DNA of 64,000 nucleotides, taken from NCBI GenBank assembly GCA_963823105.1, contig CAWGKC010000002.1, forward strand, positions 62,001 through 126,000, written 5' to 3'. Each line of letters starts with the position of its first letter. The first letter of the stretch is position 1. The translations under genes were made by a program, and so were the position numbers. Below, one piece after another: positions 46,202-55,281 of the stretch. The notes under the pieces are model-generated. The model did not search any database and was not told the origin of the DNA. It was given only the letters and a program-made list of their open reading frames with translations. This stretch comes from JAJYKC01 sp963823105 (lineage in GTDB: Bacteria > Acidobacteriota > Terriglobia > Bryobacterales > Bryobacteraceae).

Positions 46202-48098
46202 TTAATTCTTTAGCTCCGCAATCCGCTTCCGCGCCACCTCCAGATTCCGCCGCGCGGCCTCGTTCGACGGATCGCTCTTCAACGCCGCTTCGAACTGCTC
46301 CGCCGCGGCCGCGAACGCTCCCGCGCGCGCCAGTACCACTCCATAGCTATTGCGGACCGCCGCATCGCTGGGCGCCAGCCTCGCCAGTTCGGCATAGTTT
46401 TTCGCCGCCGCCTCCAGCTTGCCCGCCCGCTCCGCCGCCTCGCCGCTCTCTCGCAAAGCCTCCGCGAAACGTTCCCGCGCGGCCTTGTCCTCCGGCGCCG
46501 CCGCCACCACTTGCCGGAACTCTCCCACCGCGTCGTCCAACTTCCCCTGCGCCGCCAGCGCGTTGGCCAGGTTATAGCGGGCGTTGGTGTATTCCGGTTG
46601 CACCCGCAACGCGTGACGGAACTCTTCTTCGGCCTCCGCGAACTTATTTTGCGTTTCAAAGGCCGCCCCGAGCGCGTTCAGCGCCGCCGGCTGATCCGGC
46701 TTCGCCCGCAGCGCCTCCCGCAAATATTCGATCGCCGCATCGGTCCTCCCGTGCCTCAGCATCAGCGCTCCCAAATTGAAGTGTGCGGAGAAATCGGCCG
46801 GGTACTTCTCCAACCGCCTCCGCATCACCGCCTCCTGCAGCACCGCGCGTTGGTCTCCCTCTCCGCGCGGCAAAAGCTGCAGCCACAGGTGCCCCATCTC
46901 GTCGGTGGATTGATCGCCGCCCCGCACCCGCACCGGCGGACGATTCGGGTTCCGTTTGTTTCCCTCCGAATTGTCGTAGTGATAGCGCATCGAAATCACC
47001 GTACCCTTGGGCAGGAACACCGGCCGTCGATAGTGGTACACGGCTTGCCAGTTGAGGTCCCAATCGGGAATACGGACCAACCACTCCCTCCGTCCATCGG
47101 GCAGCGTCGCATATCCCTCCAACAATTTGCCCAGGTAGTGCGCGTGCGGGTAAACAGCCAGAACATCGGCGTCCACCGGTAACCGGAAATCGTCGGTTAC
47201 CAGAAAATCGGCGTCGCCAGCCGGAATATCCAGCACGCCATCGTGCTCAAGCTGCACCAGCATCGGAAACTTCGTCTGCGGCCGGTCCGTAAAATACAAT
47301 CCCACCGATGGCCGCACCTGTTCCGGCTTTCCCGAAGGCTGCATGTGAACGTTCAATACGAGATCGTCGCCTGGATCGAGACGCCATGCCAGGCCGGCCG
47401 GCTCGGCGCTCGGAACGCTCCCCGGTTTCCAAAAAAGGAAGTGGCTGTCGGGATCGAACGCACCGGCCTCGATGGTCAAATCCATACCCGCGAAAACCCG
47501 CGCCCGGACTTTTTTCCTGGAGCCGCGCCGAGTGCGTGCGATCCACCAGCATGTTCGCATGATGCACAATTCGGCGGTTGCCTGGGCGGATCTCGATGGC
47601 CCTTACATAACGCGTCGTTTTCACGCCGGGCGAGAGAACGAAATTCCAGAAGACATCCCGGCCGCCCGCGGGCGTGGTGTACGGCTGCTTCGCTTCCACG
47701 ATCAGATCCGGCGTCCCAAACTGCCACCCTTGCGTGAAATGCGGAAGCGCGGGCATCTCCGCCACGGGCCCTTCGGGCGCCCCATCCTTAACCCACGCCG
47801 AGATGAGCCGGATCTGCGCATCCGTCAACCGCCGCTCACCGGCGAACTCCCCATAGCCTTCCTGCGGTAGCCACGGCGGCATGTACCTGCTGGCCGTCAC
47901 CATGGCGATCTGGCGGGCGTGCTTTTTCACATCCTCATAAGTGAGCAGCGCGAACGGCCCCGCCTCGCCCAGCCGGTGGCAGGGAGCGCAATATTTAAAA
48001 ACGATGGGGGCGACGTCGCGAGTGAACGTCACGGGAGTTTCGGCCGCCCCGCTTCGCACGGCCTGCGACAGCGCCAGCAACAGGGCCGTCCATCTCAT
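46202..48098 (-). CDS. Exported cytochrome c / copper-monooxygenase-like / TPR protein, frameshifted
   Basis: About 632 residues. After a signal peptide (ALLLALSQAVRSGAA) comes a heme c site (KYCAPCHRLG), then a domain like the Cu type II ascorbate-dependent monooxygenases: RIVHHANMLVD and VYPHAHYLGK carry His clusters that could bind copper. Six or more TPR units follow (HFNLGALMLRHGRTDAAIEY and on). The frame breaks in a T4 run at about 47493-47497: KSPGAGF joins AGMDLTIEAGAF; total length fits one extra base. It overlaps the redoxin gene by ATGA. Substrate unknown. Confidence 0.8.
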
Positions 48099-48634
48099 TC
48101 GAGATCGGCGATATAGCACCCGATGGCGTGCGTGGAAGCCGCCGCCACGGGCTTACCCTGGAGCGTCGCCTCGATCGCGTCCTCCAGATCGTGCTTCGAC
48201 GCCTCCGCGCGGCTCTTGCCGAAATCCACCACGCGGTCGTCGATCCGTCCGTGATAAACCAGCTTCCCCCCTGCGTTGAACACCGCCGCCTCCGGAGTGA
48301 TCGACACCCGCGACCGCTTCACCAGCTCCCGCGACGGATCGCGCAGCGCCGGAATATGATAGCCATACTCGCGCAGGTGTTTTTCAATCGACGCCTCCGT
48401 CTCCGCACGGTCCGGGTAAACCAGAAAAAATGCGACGTTCTTCTTCGCGAACTTATCGTGCAGCCGCTCGATCTCCGGCGCGTACCGGTTCGATACCGGG
48501 CAGTCCGTCCGCACAAAAATAAAAACACGCGCCGCCGCCGTACCTTCAAACGGGTCGCCGGTGCCGGGCGCCGCGTGCAACAACGCCGCGCCAGCCGCGA
48601 CGGCCAGAACAGCGCGCAGGCGTGACAACCCCAT
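48095..48634 (-). CDS. Exported redoxin/thioredoxin-fold protein
   Basis: The 179-residue protein has a signal peptide (LRAVLAVAAGAALLHAA) and a thioredoxin-like fold: ARVFIFVRTDCPVSNRYAPE with a single Cys at the active site position, then FFLVYPDRAETEASIEKHL and a C-terminal AIGCYIADLE whose Cys may be the resolving partner. This layout is AhpC/TlpA-like. It overlaps the downstream cytochrome/copper protein start by ATGA, so it may keep that protein's thiols, heme or copper site in order (inference). Confidence 0.82.
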   Translation of the reverse strand: MGLSRLRAVLAVAAGAALLHAAPGTGDPFEGTAAARVFIFVRTDCPVSNRYAPEIERLHDKFAKKNVAFFLVYPDRAETEASIEKHLREYGYHIPALRDPSRELVKRSRVSITPEAAVFNAGGKLVYHGRIDDRVVDFGKSRAEASKHDLEDAIEATLQGKPVAAASTHAIGCYIADLE

Positions 48635-48730
48635 ATCCGCAGCATAGCATCGGAGTTCGCGGGGCCGAATCTTTTGCCGCGAGGCGTCTCGTCCACGCAT
48701 CCAACCGGCAGGGACACGTATGCTAAAACC

Positions 48731-49417
48731 GTGAGCGTTCTCAAGCTGGACCGCGTGAGCAAGCGGTATTTGACCGACGGCGCGGCTGTGCATGCGCTCC
48801 ACGAAGTGTCTCTCGACGGCGCCTCCGGCGAGTTTATCGCGCTCGTGGGCCGGAGCGGATGCGGCAAGTCCACGCTTCTGAACCTCGCCGGAGCCATGGA
48901 CTTTCCCACCGGCGGCGAAGTGTTTATCGACGGGCGTTCCACCGCCTCTCTGAACGACGCCGCTCTCACCCGCCTTCGCCGCGAAAAGGTCGGCTTCGTT
49001 TTCCAATCGTTTCAGCTTCTGGCGAACCTCAGCGCCGTCGAGAACGTCGAATTGCCGCTCCTCCTCGCCGGGGCCAAGCGTGCGCGCGAAACGGCGATGG
49101 AGCGCCTCTCCTCGGTGGAGATGCCCGATCTCGCCGCCCGTTATCCGCATCAGCTTTCCGGCGGCCAGATGCAGCGTGTGGCCATCGCCCGCGCTCTTGT
49201 GAATTCCCCGCGCTTGCTCCTTGCGGACGAGCCTACTGGTAATCTCGACACGGCTACCGGAGCCGTCATCCTCGATCTCCTGCGCCGTCTCGCGTCTCAA
49301 CAAGGAACCACGGTCGTCATGGCCACCCACAGCATGGAAGCCGCATCGCTTGCGACGCGCGTCGTGCATCTGCGCGACGGCCGCATCGAGCGCGTCGAGA
49401 TTCCGCTCTCCGGTTGA
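48731..49417 (+). CDS. ABC transporter ATPase (LolD/MacB-type, AttE-like)
   Basis: The 228-residue ATPase has Walker A GRSGCGKST, Q-loop FVFQSFQLL, the signature LSGGQMQRVAIARAL, Walker B LLLADEPTG with NLDT, and the switch His in ATHSME. This is the LolD/MacB/FtsE class that works with FtsX-like permeases. GTG 48731 (VSVLKLDRVSK) is chosen because it puts the first beta strand at the start; an ATG-less extension is open upstream. It is followed after one base by its permease. Confidence 0.92.
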   Translation: MSVLKLDRVSKRYLTDGAAVHALHEVSLDGASGEFIALVGRSGCGKSTLLNLAGAMDFPTGGEVFIDGRSTASLNDAALTRLRREKVGFVFQSFQLLANLSAVENVELPLLLAGAKRARETAMERLSSVEMPDLAARYPHQLSGGQMQRVAIARALVNSPRLLLADEPTGNLDTATGAVILDLLRRLASQQGTTVVMATHSMEAASLATRVVHLRDGRIERVEIPLSG

Positions 49418-49418
49418 C

Positions 49419-51917
49419 ATGCAGGCGTTCCGATTCTTTCTGCGATTCATTCTGCGGCCCCTCCGCCGCGATCCTCTGCGCGCCGCGCTCATGGCGCTGG
49501 CCATCGCTCTCGGGGTCGCCGTCGTGCTCGCCATCGAACTGGCCGGTCAAGCCGCCGCCGGCTCGTTCCACTCCTCCGTCGAAACCCTAACCGGCGACGC
49601 CGATTTCGAAGTCTCCGCGCCCGGCGGCATCCCCGCTTCCGCCGCCGGAGTTCTGCTCCGCTTGCCCTATTCGCTCGACGTGCGCCCGCGCATTGAGGAC
49701 TTCGCCGAAGTTCCCCGCATCGGCCGCGTCGTGCCGTTCCTCGGCGTCGATATGGTCGCCAACGCCATCGGCGGCGAGGGCGATCTGGAAGATCTCGACA
49801 CCGGCCATCGCATCTGGCTCGGCGTTCCTTTTCACAAAAAACGCGGCGACCGCATCCAGTTACTGATCGGCGATCGCACCATCGATTTCACCGTGCAAGG
49901 CACGCTCGCCGCCCGCAACGGCGAAGTGGCCGTCGTCGATCTCTCCCTCGCCGACGCGCTCCTCCATCGCCAAGGGCGCCTCGATCGCATTCTCGTTCGC
50001 GTCCCCGCTGGGCGCTCGATCGGCGAATGGCAGAGCATCCTCCGCTCGAGCCTGCCCGCCGGCGCCGTCATTGAGCCGCAAGGCGCGCGCACCCGCGAGA
50101 ATCGCAAAATGCTCGAAGCCTTTCGCTGGAATCTGCGCGTGCTCAGCTACATCGCGCTCGTCGTCGGAGCCTTCCTCATCTACAACACCATCTCGGTTTC
50201 CGTTGTCCGACGCCGCGCCGAAATCGGCATCCTGCGCGCCCTCGGCGCTACACGTGCCACGGTGCTCGCCGCTTTCCTCGGAGAGGCCGGCTTCTTCGGT
50301 CTCACCGGCGGTCTGCTCGGCATCGCTCTCGGCCGCCTCATGGCCGAGGGCGCTCTTCGCTTGGTGGCCGCCACCGTCGATTCGCTCTATGTCAGCAGCA
50401 CGCCCGCGCCCATCGTTCTGACCGCGCAATCGATGATCCTCGCGCTGGTCGTTGGCGTCGGCGTCACACTCGTCTCCGGACTCGCTCCCGCCCGCGAGGC
50501 CGCGCTTGTATCACCGGTCGAGGCGATGGCCCGCGGCCGCGTCGATTACCGGTCCCGCGTCCATAAACTGCGCGATCTTCTCCTCGCCGCTCTCTTCGGC
50601 CTCGCCGCCGCCCTCGCATCCCAGGCCCCGTCCATCGGCGGCAAACCGCTCTTCGGCTATCTCGCCGCCATTCTCCTCGTCGCCGCCGGAGCGCTCGCCA
50701 TCCCCGCCATTGTCGCTGCCTTCTGCACCCACACCGGCGCGTTCTTCCATCGCGCCTTTGGCGTCGAAGCCCTGCTCGCCGGCCGCAGTCTGCTTGCGTC
50801 TCTTCGCCGCACTTCAGTCCTCGTCGGCGCTCTCTCCACCGCCATCGCCATGATGGCCGCCGTCGGCATCATGGTCGGCAGTTTCCGCCAAACCGTCGTC
50901 GTCTGGATGGACAATCAACTCCAAGCCGATCTCTATCTCCGCCCCGCCGGAGCCGCCGGAGCCGACCGCCATCCCTCCCTCTCCCCCGGCATTGCGTCGC
51001 GCATCGCCGCCCTTCCGCAAGTGGAAGCCGTCGATTCGTTCCGCGCTTACGAAATCGGCTTCGACGGCCTGCCCGCGACCCTCGGCGCCACCGACATGCG
51101 CGTCGCCGCGCGCTTCGGTCGCACCGTCTTTCTTGGCCATCCCGATCCCGCCCGCATCTACGCCCAACTTCAGCGCGGTAATTTCGTCATCGTCAGCGAG
51201 CCGTTCGCCAACAAACATCGCCTAGGAACCGGCGACACTCTCACGCTGGCCCTCGGCGGCCGGAACGCAACGTTCCGCATCCTCGGCGTCTATTACGACT
51301 ACGCCAGCGAGCGCGGCTACATTCTTATGGACCGCTCCACCCTGCTGCGCTACCTGCCCGACCCCGCGCCCTCCAACGTCGCGGTCTATCTCAAACCCGG
51401 AGTCTCGCTCGAAGCCGGCCGCCGCGCCGTCGAAGCGGCCTGCGCCGGCCTCCGCGTCCACACCTTCGCCAACCGCACCCTCCGCACCGAGGCCATCCGC
51501 ATCTTCGACCGCACCTTCGCCATCACCTACGCTCTCGAAGCCGTCGCCATCGTCGTCGCCGTCCTGGGCGTGGCCGGCGCCCTGCTCGCCCTCGTAATCG
51601 ATCGCCGCCGTGAGTTGGGTCTGCTCCGTTTCCTCGGCTCCTCCACCCTCCAACTCCGCCGGCTGATCCTCTTCGAAGCCGGTTTCCTCGGCCTCCTCGC
51701 CTGCGCCGTCGGCCTCGCCCTCGGATCCGCGCTGTCGCTGATTCTGATCTACGTCATCAACAAACAATCGTTCGGATGGACCATCCAATTCCATTGGCCC
51801 ATCGCCGTGCTCGCCGGCGCGCTCTCCATTGTCTTCGCCGCCACCGTACTCTCCGGCCTCTACCCCGCCCGCGTCGCCATGCGCCTCAATCCCATCGAGG
51901 TGGTCCATGAAGAATAA
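49419..51917 (+). CDS. FtsX-like ABC transporter permease (AttFG-like)
   Basis: The 832-residue protein has an N-terminal helix (about 22-42), a periplasmic domain, three helices at about 245-370, a second set starting near 420, a second periplasmic domain and three C-terminal helices. This is the duplicated FtsX-type permease layout with about ten helices. The coupling segment ILRALGATRATVLAAF and its repeat LLRFLGSSTLQLRRLILF are clear. Mechanotransmission-type ABC systems of this class move or release lipids/proteins outward. Its last 11 bases overlap the AttH-like gene. Confidence 0.92.
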   Translation: MQAFRFFLRFILRPLRRDPLRAALMALAIALGVAVVLAIELAGQAAAGSFHSSVETLTGDADFEVSAPGGIPASAAGVLLRLPYSLDVRPRIEDFAEVPRIGRVVPFLGVDMVANAIGGEGDLEDLDTGHRIWLGVPFHKKRGDRIQLLIGDRTIDFTVQGTLAARNGEVAVVDLSLADALLHRQGRLDRILVRVPAGRSIGEWQSILRSSLPAGAVIEPQGARTRENRKMLEAFRWNLRVLSYIALVVGAFLIYNTISVSVVRRRAEIGILRALGATRATVLAAFLGEAGFFGLTGGLLGIALGRLMAEGALRLVAATVDSLYVSSTPAPIVLTAQSMILALVVGVGVTLVSGLAPAREAALVSPVEAMARGRVDYRSRVHKLRDLLLAALFGLAAALASQAPSIGGKPLFGYLAAILLVAAGALAIPAIVAAFCTHTGAFFHRAFGVEALLAGRSLLASLRRTSVLVGALSTAIAMMAAVGIMVGSFRQTVVVWMDNQLQADLYLRPAGAAGADRHPSLSPGIASRIAALPQVEAVDSFRAYEIGFDGLPATLGATDMRVAARFGRTVFLGHPDPARIYAQLQRGNFVIVSEPFANKHRLGTGDTLTLALGGRNATFRILGVYYDYASERGYILMDRSTLLRYLPDPAPSNVAVYLKPGVSLEAGRRAVEAACAGLRVHTFANRTLRTEAIRIFDRTFAITYALEAVAIVVAVLGVAGALLALVIDRRRELGLLRFLGSSTLQLRRLILFEAGFLGLLACAVGLALGSALSLILIYVINKQSFGWTIQFHWPIAVLAGALSIVFAATVLSGLYPARVAMRLNPIEVVHEE

Positions 51918-53017
51918 ACCCGCCCGCGCCGCCGCGCTCCTTCTGGCCTCCACTCTCCTCGCCGCCGGAGCCTACCGCCTCGCCCTGCCCGGCTATCGTT
52001 ACGAATTCCCGCGCGATCATTTCAACCACCCGGAATTTCAAACCGAGTGGTGGTATTACACCGGCAACCTGCTCGCCGCCGATGGCCATCGCTTCGGCTT
52101 CGAACTGACCTTCTTCCGCCAAGGCGTCTCCCGCGCCGCCGCAAACCGATTCGCCCTGGAACCTCGACGATCTGTATCTTGCCCATCTCGCGCTCAGCGA
52201 CATCACCGGCCGGCGCTTCTTTCACTTCTCCCGATTGAACCGGCCCGGCCCCGGCTTCGCTGGCGCCGGCGAAAACTCCGGCCGCATCTGGAACGGAAAC
52301 TGGCAGGCTCTGTGGCAGCTTCCTCCCCCAAAACCGTTCTTCACCGCGCAACGCCTTACCGCCATCGCGCCCGATTTCTCGCTCAATTTGGACGTGCGCT
52401 CCTCCAAGCCGCCCGTCATCCACGGCCGCGACGGCGTCAGCCAGAAAGCCGCCGGAGCCGGCCACGCCTCCCACTACATTTCCTTCACCCGCCTCGAAAC
52501 CACCGGCGCCATCGATCTGCATGGCAAGCGATCCGCCGTCGCCGGCACTGCGTGGATGGACCACGAATTCTTCACCCACCAGTTGCAGGATTCGCAAACC
52601 GGTTGGGACTGGTTCAGTATCCAGCTCGACGGCGGCTCCGAGCTGATGCTCTTCCGCATCCGCCATAAAGACGGCACCGTCGATCCCTATTCCGCTGGAA
52701 CCTACATCGATCCCCAGGGCCACGCTCTCCCTCTTTCATGCGGCGATTTCTCGCTCACTCCCGGCCGCGTCTGGATCAGCCCCGAAACAAAAGCTCCGTA
52801 TCCCGTCGCTTGGACGCTGCGCGTCGCCCCGCTCCATCTGGCGCTCGACGCCACCACCCCGCTCGAATCGCAGGAACTCGCGGCCTCCGATTCCGCCGCA
52901 CCCAGCTATTGGGAGGGCTCGATCGATCTGCGCGGAACCCGCGGCGGCAAGCCCGTGCAAGGCGTTGGTTATCTCGAAATGACCGGCTATGGCCGCGCCG
53001 TCAAATTCGGCCGGTGA
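51907..53017 (+). CDS. AttH/CrtC-like lipocalin-fold protein, frameshifted
   Basis: About 370 residues. A signal or anchor (AAALLLASTLLAAGAYRLAL) precedes the AttH/CrtC fold: FPRDHFNHPEFQTEWWYYTG at the start, then a second WMDHEFFTHQL and GWDWFSIQLDGG, and the closing YWEGSIDLRG and GYLEMTGYGR. The frame breaks at about 52150 (TT pair): AAANR joins SPWNLDDLYLAHLALSDITG in the next frame. ABC ATPase, FtsX permease and AttH-like lipocalin form the known attEFGH-type gene set. Hydratase activity (CrtC) is less likely given this context. Its 3' end overlaps the convergent KdpD-like gene by 31 bases. Confidence 0.85.
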
Positions 53018-54123
53018 CGCTCGGCGACGATGGTCACTTGCATCTGCTGCGCCAGGCGCACCACGCGATGCACCAGATTCCGCCCCAGCAACCCCGGAAA
53101 GCCCGAGTAGGCCGGTCGCGCCAGAAAAATCTGCGTCACGCGGTGCATGCGCGCGAACTCCACCAGCGCCTCGGCCGCCTTCTCCCCGGGCAGCACCCGC
53201 GTCTCAATGTGCAGGTTGCGCGCGAAGTTAAGATGCCTCTCCATCGCCGCCCGCCGCTCCGCCGCGATCCGCTCCATTCCTCCCGGAGGACACACGCTCA
53301 CCGCGAAGCACTCCCCGTGCAGGTAATCCGCCACGCGCTTGCCACGGCGGATCAACTCCGCCGAAGACGGATCGGCGGTGATGTGAATCAGAATGCGTTC
53401 CTCGGAGCCTTCCCCCACCCTGTCGCCCAGCTCGGCCGCACGCGGTTCCTGCGCCTCCCCCGCCGAGTGGCGCGTATCCACTTCGTGCGCCGTTTGGCGA
53501 AGCGCCAACTCCCGCAACGCGGCCAGATGCGACTCCTGGAAAAAATTCTCCATCGCCTGCCGCGCCTTCTCCGGCGCATAAACCACTCCCCTCTCCAGCC
53601 GGTTCAGCAGCGCCCTGGGCGTCACGTCCACCATCACCACTTCTGCCGCCTCTCCCACCACCCAATCGGGAATGGTCTCCCGCACCCGCACTCCGGTGAT
53701 CTGCCACACCTGGCCGTTCAGGCTCTCCAGATGTTGCACGTTCATCGTCGTGTACACGTCGATGCCCGCCTCCAGCATTAGCTCGACGTCCTCCCAGCGC
53801 TTCGTCCGCTCGCACCCCGGCACGTTGGTGTGCGGAAATTCGTCCACCAGGCATACAGCCGGCTTCCGCCGTAGAATCGCCTCCGTGTCCATCTCCTCGA
53901 ACGCCGTCCCCCGGTATTCCACTTTCCGCCGCGGCACAATCTCCATCCCCTCGGTCTTGGCTATGGTGTCCTTGCGTCCGTGCGGCTCGAAATAGCCGAT
54001 CACCACGTCCACCCCGCGCCGCCTCAACTCCTGCCCTTCCTCGAGCATCTGGTACGTCTTCCCCGACCCCGCCGCATAGCCGAGAAAAACCTTCAAACAC
54101 CCGCGCTTTGCCGCTTCCTCCAT
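52987..54123 (-). CDS. Kinase-less KdpD-like protein: KdpD sensor domain plus USP domain (second copy)
   Basis: The 378-residue protein matches only the cytosolic N-terminal part of KdpD. It has Walker A (GYAAGSGKTYQML), Walker B (CLVDEFPHTNVPG) and GIDVYTTMNVQHLESLN, then a universal-stress-protein-like domain (ILIHITADPSS, TQIFLARPAYSG). There are no membrane helices and no histidine kinase. Stand-alone KdpD N-terminal proteins are known in some bacteria, and the KdpD USP domain binds c-di-AMP in Staphylococcus aureus. It starts 5 bases after the first copy. Confidence 0.87.
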   Translation of the reverse strand: MEEAAKRGCLKVFLGYAAGSGKTYQMLEEGQELRRRGVDVVIGYFEPHGRKDTIAKTEGMEIVPRRKVEYRGTAFEEMDTEAILRRKPAVCLVDEFPHTNVPGCERTKRWEDVELMLEAGIDVYTTMNVQHLESLNGQVWQITGVRVRETIPDWVVGEAAEVVMVDVTPRALLNRLERGVVYAPEKARQAMENFFQESHLAALRELALRQTAHEVDTRHSAGEAQEPRAAELGDRVGEGSEERILIHITADPSSAELIRRGKRVADYLHGECFAVSVCPPGGMERIAAERRAAMERHLNFARNLHIETRVLPGEKAAEALVEFARMHRVTQIFLARPAYSGFPGLLGRNLVHRVVRLAQQMQVTIVAERHRPNLTARP

Positions 54124-54128
54124 CGGCG

Positions 54129-55259
54129 CTAGTGAGGGAACACCCTTACGTCGATGCCTTCGGCCGCGCGGATAAACCGGTCCACCGGCCCGCCGAAAAT
54201 CCGATCCCACCAACTCTCGCGCAAACTGTGCCCGATGAAGATCTGCGTGATTCCCCGCTCGCGCGAGAGCCGCATGATTTCCGGAATCGGATCTTCCCCA
54301 TGCAGAATCTCCAGATTCGCTCGCGCCTCGCGCACCAGCGCGAGATTGCCATCGAGCGAGGCGCGGTCCTCCGGCGAAAGCTCCGCCTGTTCCACGTAAC
54401 AGGCGAAAAGCTCGCCGTGAAAACGATCCGCGTTGCGGCGCCCCGCCTCGATCATCGAAGCCGCTTTCGCGCGCGGAGTCAGGCACACCAGAATCCGCTC
54501 CTGCGTGCCCCACAAGTTTTCGATGCCGTGGCGCTCCAGGTACGCTTCCAACTGCTTGTCCACCACATCGGCCGCCAGCACCAGCGCGATCTCGCGCAGC
54601 GCCGAGAGGCGCTGTTGCCGGCTCAGCCCTGCGCCTTCGCCCGCGCCTTCGCCCTCCTCCGATAGCGCCAAGTCCGGCGGCGCGTCCACCAGAACGATCT
54701 CGTCGGCCGAGCTTATGAAGCGCTTCGGAATCGTCTGCGTGATGTGCTTGCCCGTGACCTTCTCCACCTGTTCCCGCAGCTCGTCAATATATTGAATATT
54801 CACCGACCCGATCACCGAGATGCCCGCGCGAAGTATCTGTTCCACGTCGCGCCATCGCCACGGATTCTCACTGCCCGGCGGATTGTCGTATGCCAGTCCA
54901 TCCACCACGCAGCTCTCCGGATGCCGCCGCAGAATCGCCCCCAGGTCCATCACCGGGGTTCCATTTACCATCCGCGGCGGAATCACCTCCAGCGGCGCAA
55001 GCAGCGCCTCCACCTCCGGCGTCCGCACCGCTTGGATCGCCCCCACCACCACATCCTGCCCCCGCTCCGTCCGCCGCCGCGCTTCGTCCAACATACGGAA
55101 AGATTTGCCCACGCCGGAGGCATAGCCCAGGAACACCTTCAACCGCCCGCGCCGTTCGTCGCGCTCCTCCGCCTCCACCTGCCGCAGCAGCTTCTCGGGA
55201 TCGGGTCTTTTGGCTTCGGAGTCTGGCACGTGGGCGGACGAACCTCGCGTCCCTTTCAT
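54129..55259 (-). CDS. Kinase-less KdpD-like protein: KdpD sensor domain plus USP domain (first copy)
   Basis: The 376-residue protein has the same layout as its downstream neighbour: Walker A GYASGVGKSFRML, a Walker B region reading VVDGLAYDNPPGSENPWRW, GISVIGSVNIQYIDEL, and a USP-like domain ending RGITQIFIGHSLRESWWDRI. In canonical KdpD the Walker B region reads DELAHTNAPG, so this copy has lost the Asp-Glu pair and may bind but not hydrolyse nucleotide (inference). No kinase or membrane part. It lies 22 bases after the M28 peptidase gene. Confidence 0.85.
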   Translation of the reverse strand: MKGTRGSSAHVPDSEAKRPDPEKLLRQVEAEERDERRGRLKVFLGYASGVGKSFRMLDEARRRTERGQDVVVGAIQAVRTPEVEALLAPLEVIPPRMVNGTPVMDLGAILRRHPESCVVDGLAYDNPPGSENPWRWRDVEQILRAGISVIGSVNIQYIDELREQVEKVTGKHITQTIPKRFISSADEIVLVDAPPDLALSEEGEGAGEGAGLSRQQRLSALREIALVLAADVVDKQLEAYLERHGIENLWGTQERILVCLTPRAKAASMIEAGRRNADRFHGELFACYVEQAELSPEDRASLDGNLALVREARANLEILHGEDPIPEIMRLSRERGITQIFIGHSLRESWWDRIFGGPVDRFIRAAEGIDVRVFPH

Positions 55260-55281
55260 TATCCTGAATCGCGGCCCGCGC

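Noticed and set aside
48635..49534. Long minus-strand extension upstream of the redoxin
   Set aside because: It is the shadow of the ABC ATPase gene on the other strand and lacks any family motif; ATG 48634 starts at a signal peptide.
52987..53017. 31-base convergent overlap of AttH-like and KdpD-like genes as an error
   Set aside because: Both ends match their families (GYLEMTGYGR and VTIVAERHR), so the overlap appears real.
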